Shown in pieces: positions 51,700-51,773 of a stretch of 51,773 nt of DNA. Location of the stretch: positions 8 through 51,780 of the forward strand of contig NZ_NDHW01000077.1 of the NCBI RefSeq assembly GCF_002251945.1, given 5' to 3'. The notes below the pieces were generated by a model. It saw only the letters and a program-made list of their open reading frames with translations. It did not search any database and was not told the DNA's origin. Both the position numbers and the translations under genes were made by a program. The DNA is from Pseudanabaena sp. SR411. Lineage in GTDB: Bacteria > Cyanobacteriota > Cyanobacteriia > Pseudanabaenales > Pseudanabaenaceae. The stretch's first letter is position 1. Every line of letters starts with the position of its first letter.

Positions 51700-51773
51700 A
51701 TGTCAAAAAAAGTAGGAAAGAGCTTTTGGTGGCTATGGCTGATTGCAAATATTATCGGCAATGCGATGTTACC
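51700..51773 (+). CDS. Start of a probable membrane protein, partial
   Basis: From ATG 51700 the frame MSKKVGKSFWWLWLIANIIG stays open to the window edge. Basic residues followed by a Trp-rich hydrophobic run suggest a membrane segment. A 13-bp tandem duplication (GTCTATGTCAAAA at 51683–51695 and 51696–51708) creates a second upstream ATG in another frame. Divergent from the SDR gene. Confidence 0.45.
   Translation, partial: MSKKVGKSFWWLWLIANIIGNAML

Overview
The window is a stretch of cyanobacterial chromosome. It carries psaA–psaB (photosystem I core), psbQ, a thylakoid PSI accumulation factor, cyanophycinase, the cyanobacterial-type glutamate–cysteine ligase, ycf35 and ycf46 homologues and a DUF4327 protein. 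The octamer GCGATCGC (HIP1) is scattered through genes and spacers alike. The intergenic style (short genes, long perfect hairpins, many small dispersed palindromic repeats) fits a Pseudanabaena-like filamentous cyanobacterium, but the genus is only an inference. I saw no rRNA, tRNA, CRISPR array, prophage or complete insertion sequence.

Layout. 0–5 kb: a truncated cupredoxin-like secreted protein, fabG, a 13-TPR exported protein, an exported C39-like cysteine protease placed head-to-head with a LivH-type amino-acid permease. 5–10 kb: DUF4327 protein, cyanophycinase (TTG start), a stomatin-like SPFH protein, and a pentapeptide-repeat membrane protein cut by one in-frame amber codon. 10–15.6 kb: an accessory patch with two toxin–antitoxin pairs (ParDE-like and VapBC-like), a Uma2-family nuclease, a tandem PTPS/QueD protein, a seven-blade WD40 protein and a 7-TPR protein. 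15.8–18.4 kb: trpG, a metallo-beta-lactamase-fold protein without its metal ligands, and an SLH-type L,D-transpeptidase.

18.5–22.1 kb holds a two-gene unit that I regard as the best candidate for an undescribed system: an all-helical coiled-coil protein followed 29 bp later by an 829-residue fusion of a class 3 lipase, a long Gly/Ala-rich tract and an EcsC-like domain. 22.3–26.8 kb is psaAB with a terminator and an upstream regulatory region. 27.2–34.9 kb: transaldolase, Ycf46 AAA ATPase, Ycf35, a small membrane ORF, an EAL phosphodiesterase, a CAP-domain exported protein, an RluE-type pseudouridine synthase, a LipM-like octanoyltransferase, YbjN and DUF2808 proteins. 35–44 kb: guaA, a DUF3095 protein with cyclase-like motifs, gshA, a second Uma2 protein, a fused oligopeptide ABC ATPase, a gamma-carbonic-anhydrase-like protein, a cysteine desulfurase and psbQ. 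44–51.8 kb: an M16 peptidase homologue lacking HxxEH, an HD-type protein, a 2Fe-2S thioredoxin-like ferredoxin, the PSI accumulation factor, folE, a short-chain dehydrogenase and the start of one more gene at the right edge.

The non-coding DNA is the other notable feature. Nearly every gene end carries a perfect inverted repeat of 12–29 bp closed by a 3-nt loop, often overlapping the stop codons of both converging genes. In the larger spacers I found at least four dispersed repeat families (named A–D here) with terminal inverted repeats and matching copies tens of kilobases apart. There is also a 218-bp MITE-like element with 14-bp terminal repeats and a 7-bp target duplication between guaA and the DUF3095 gene.
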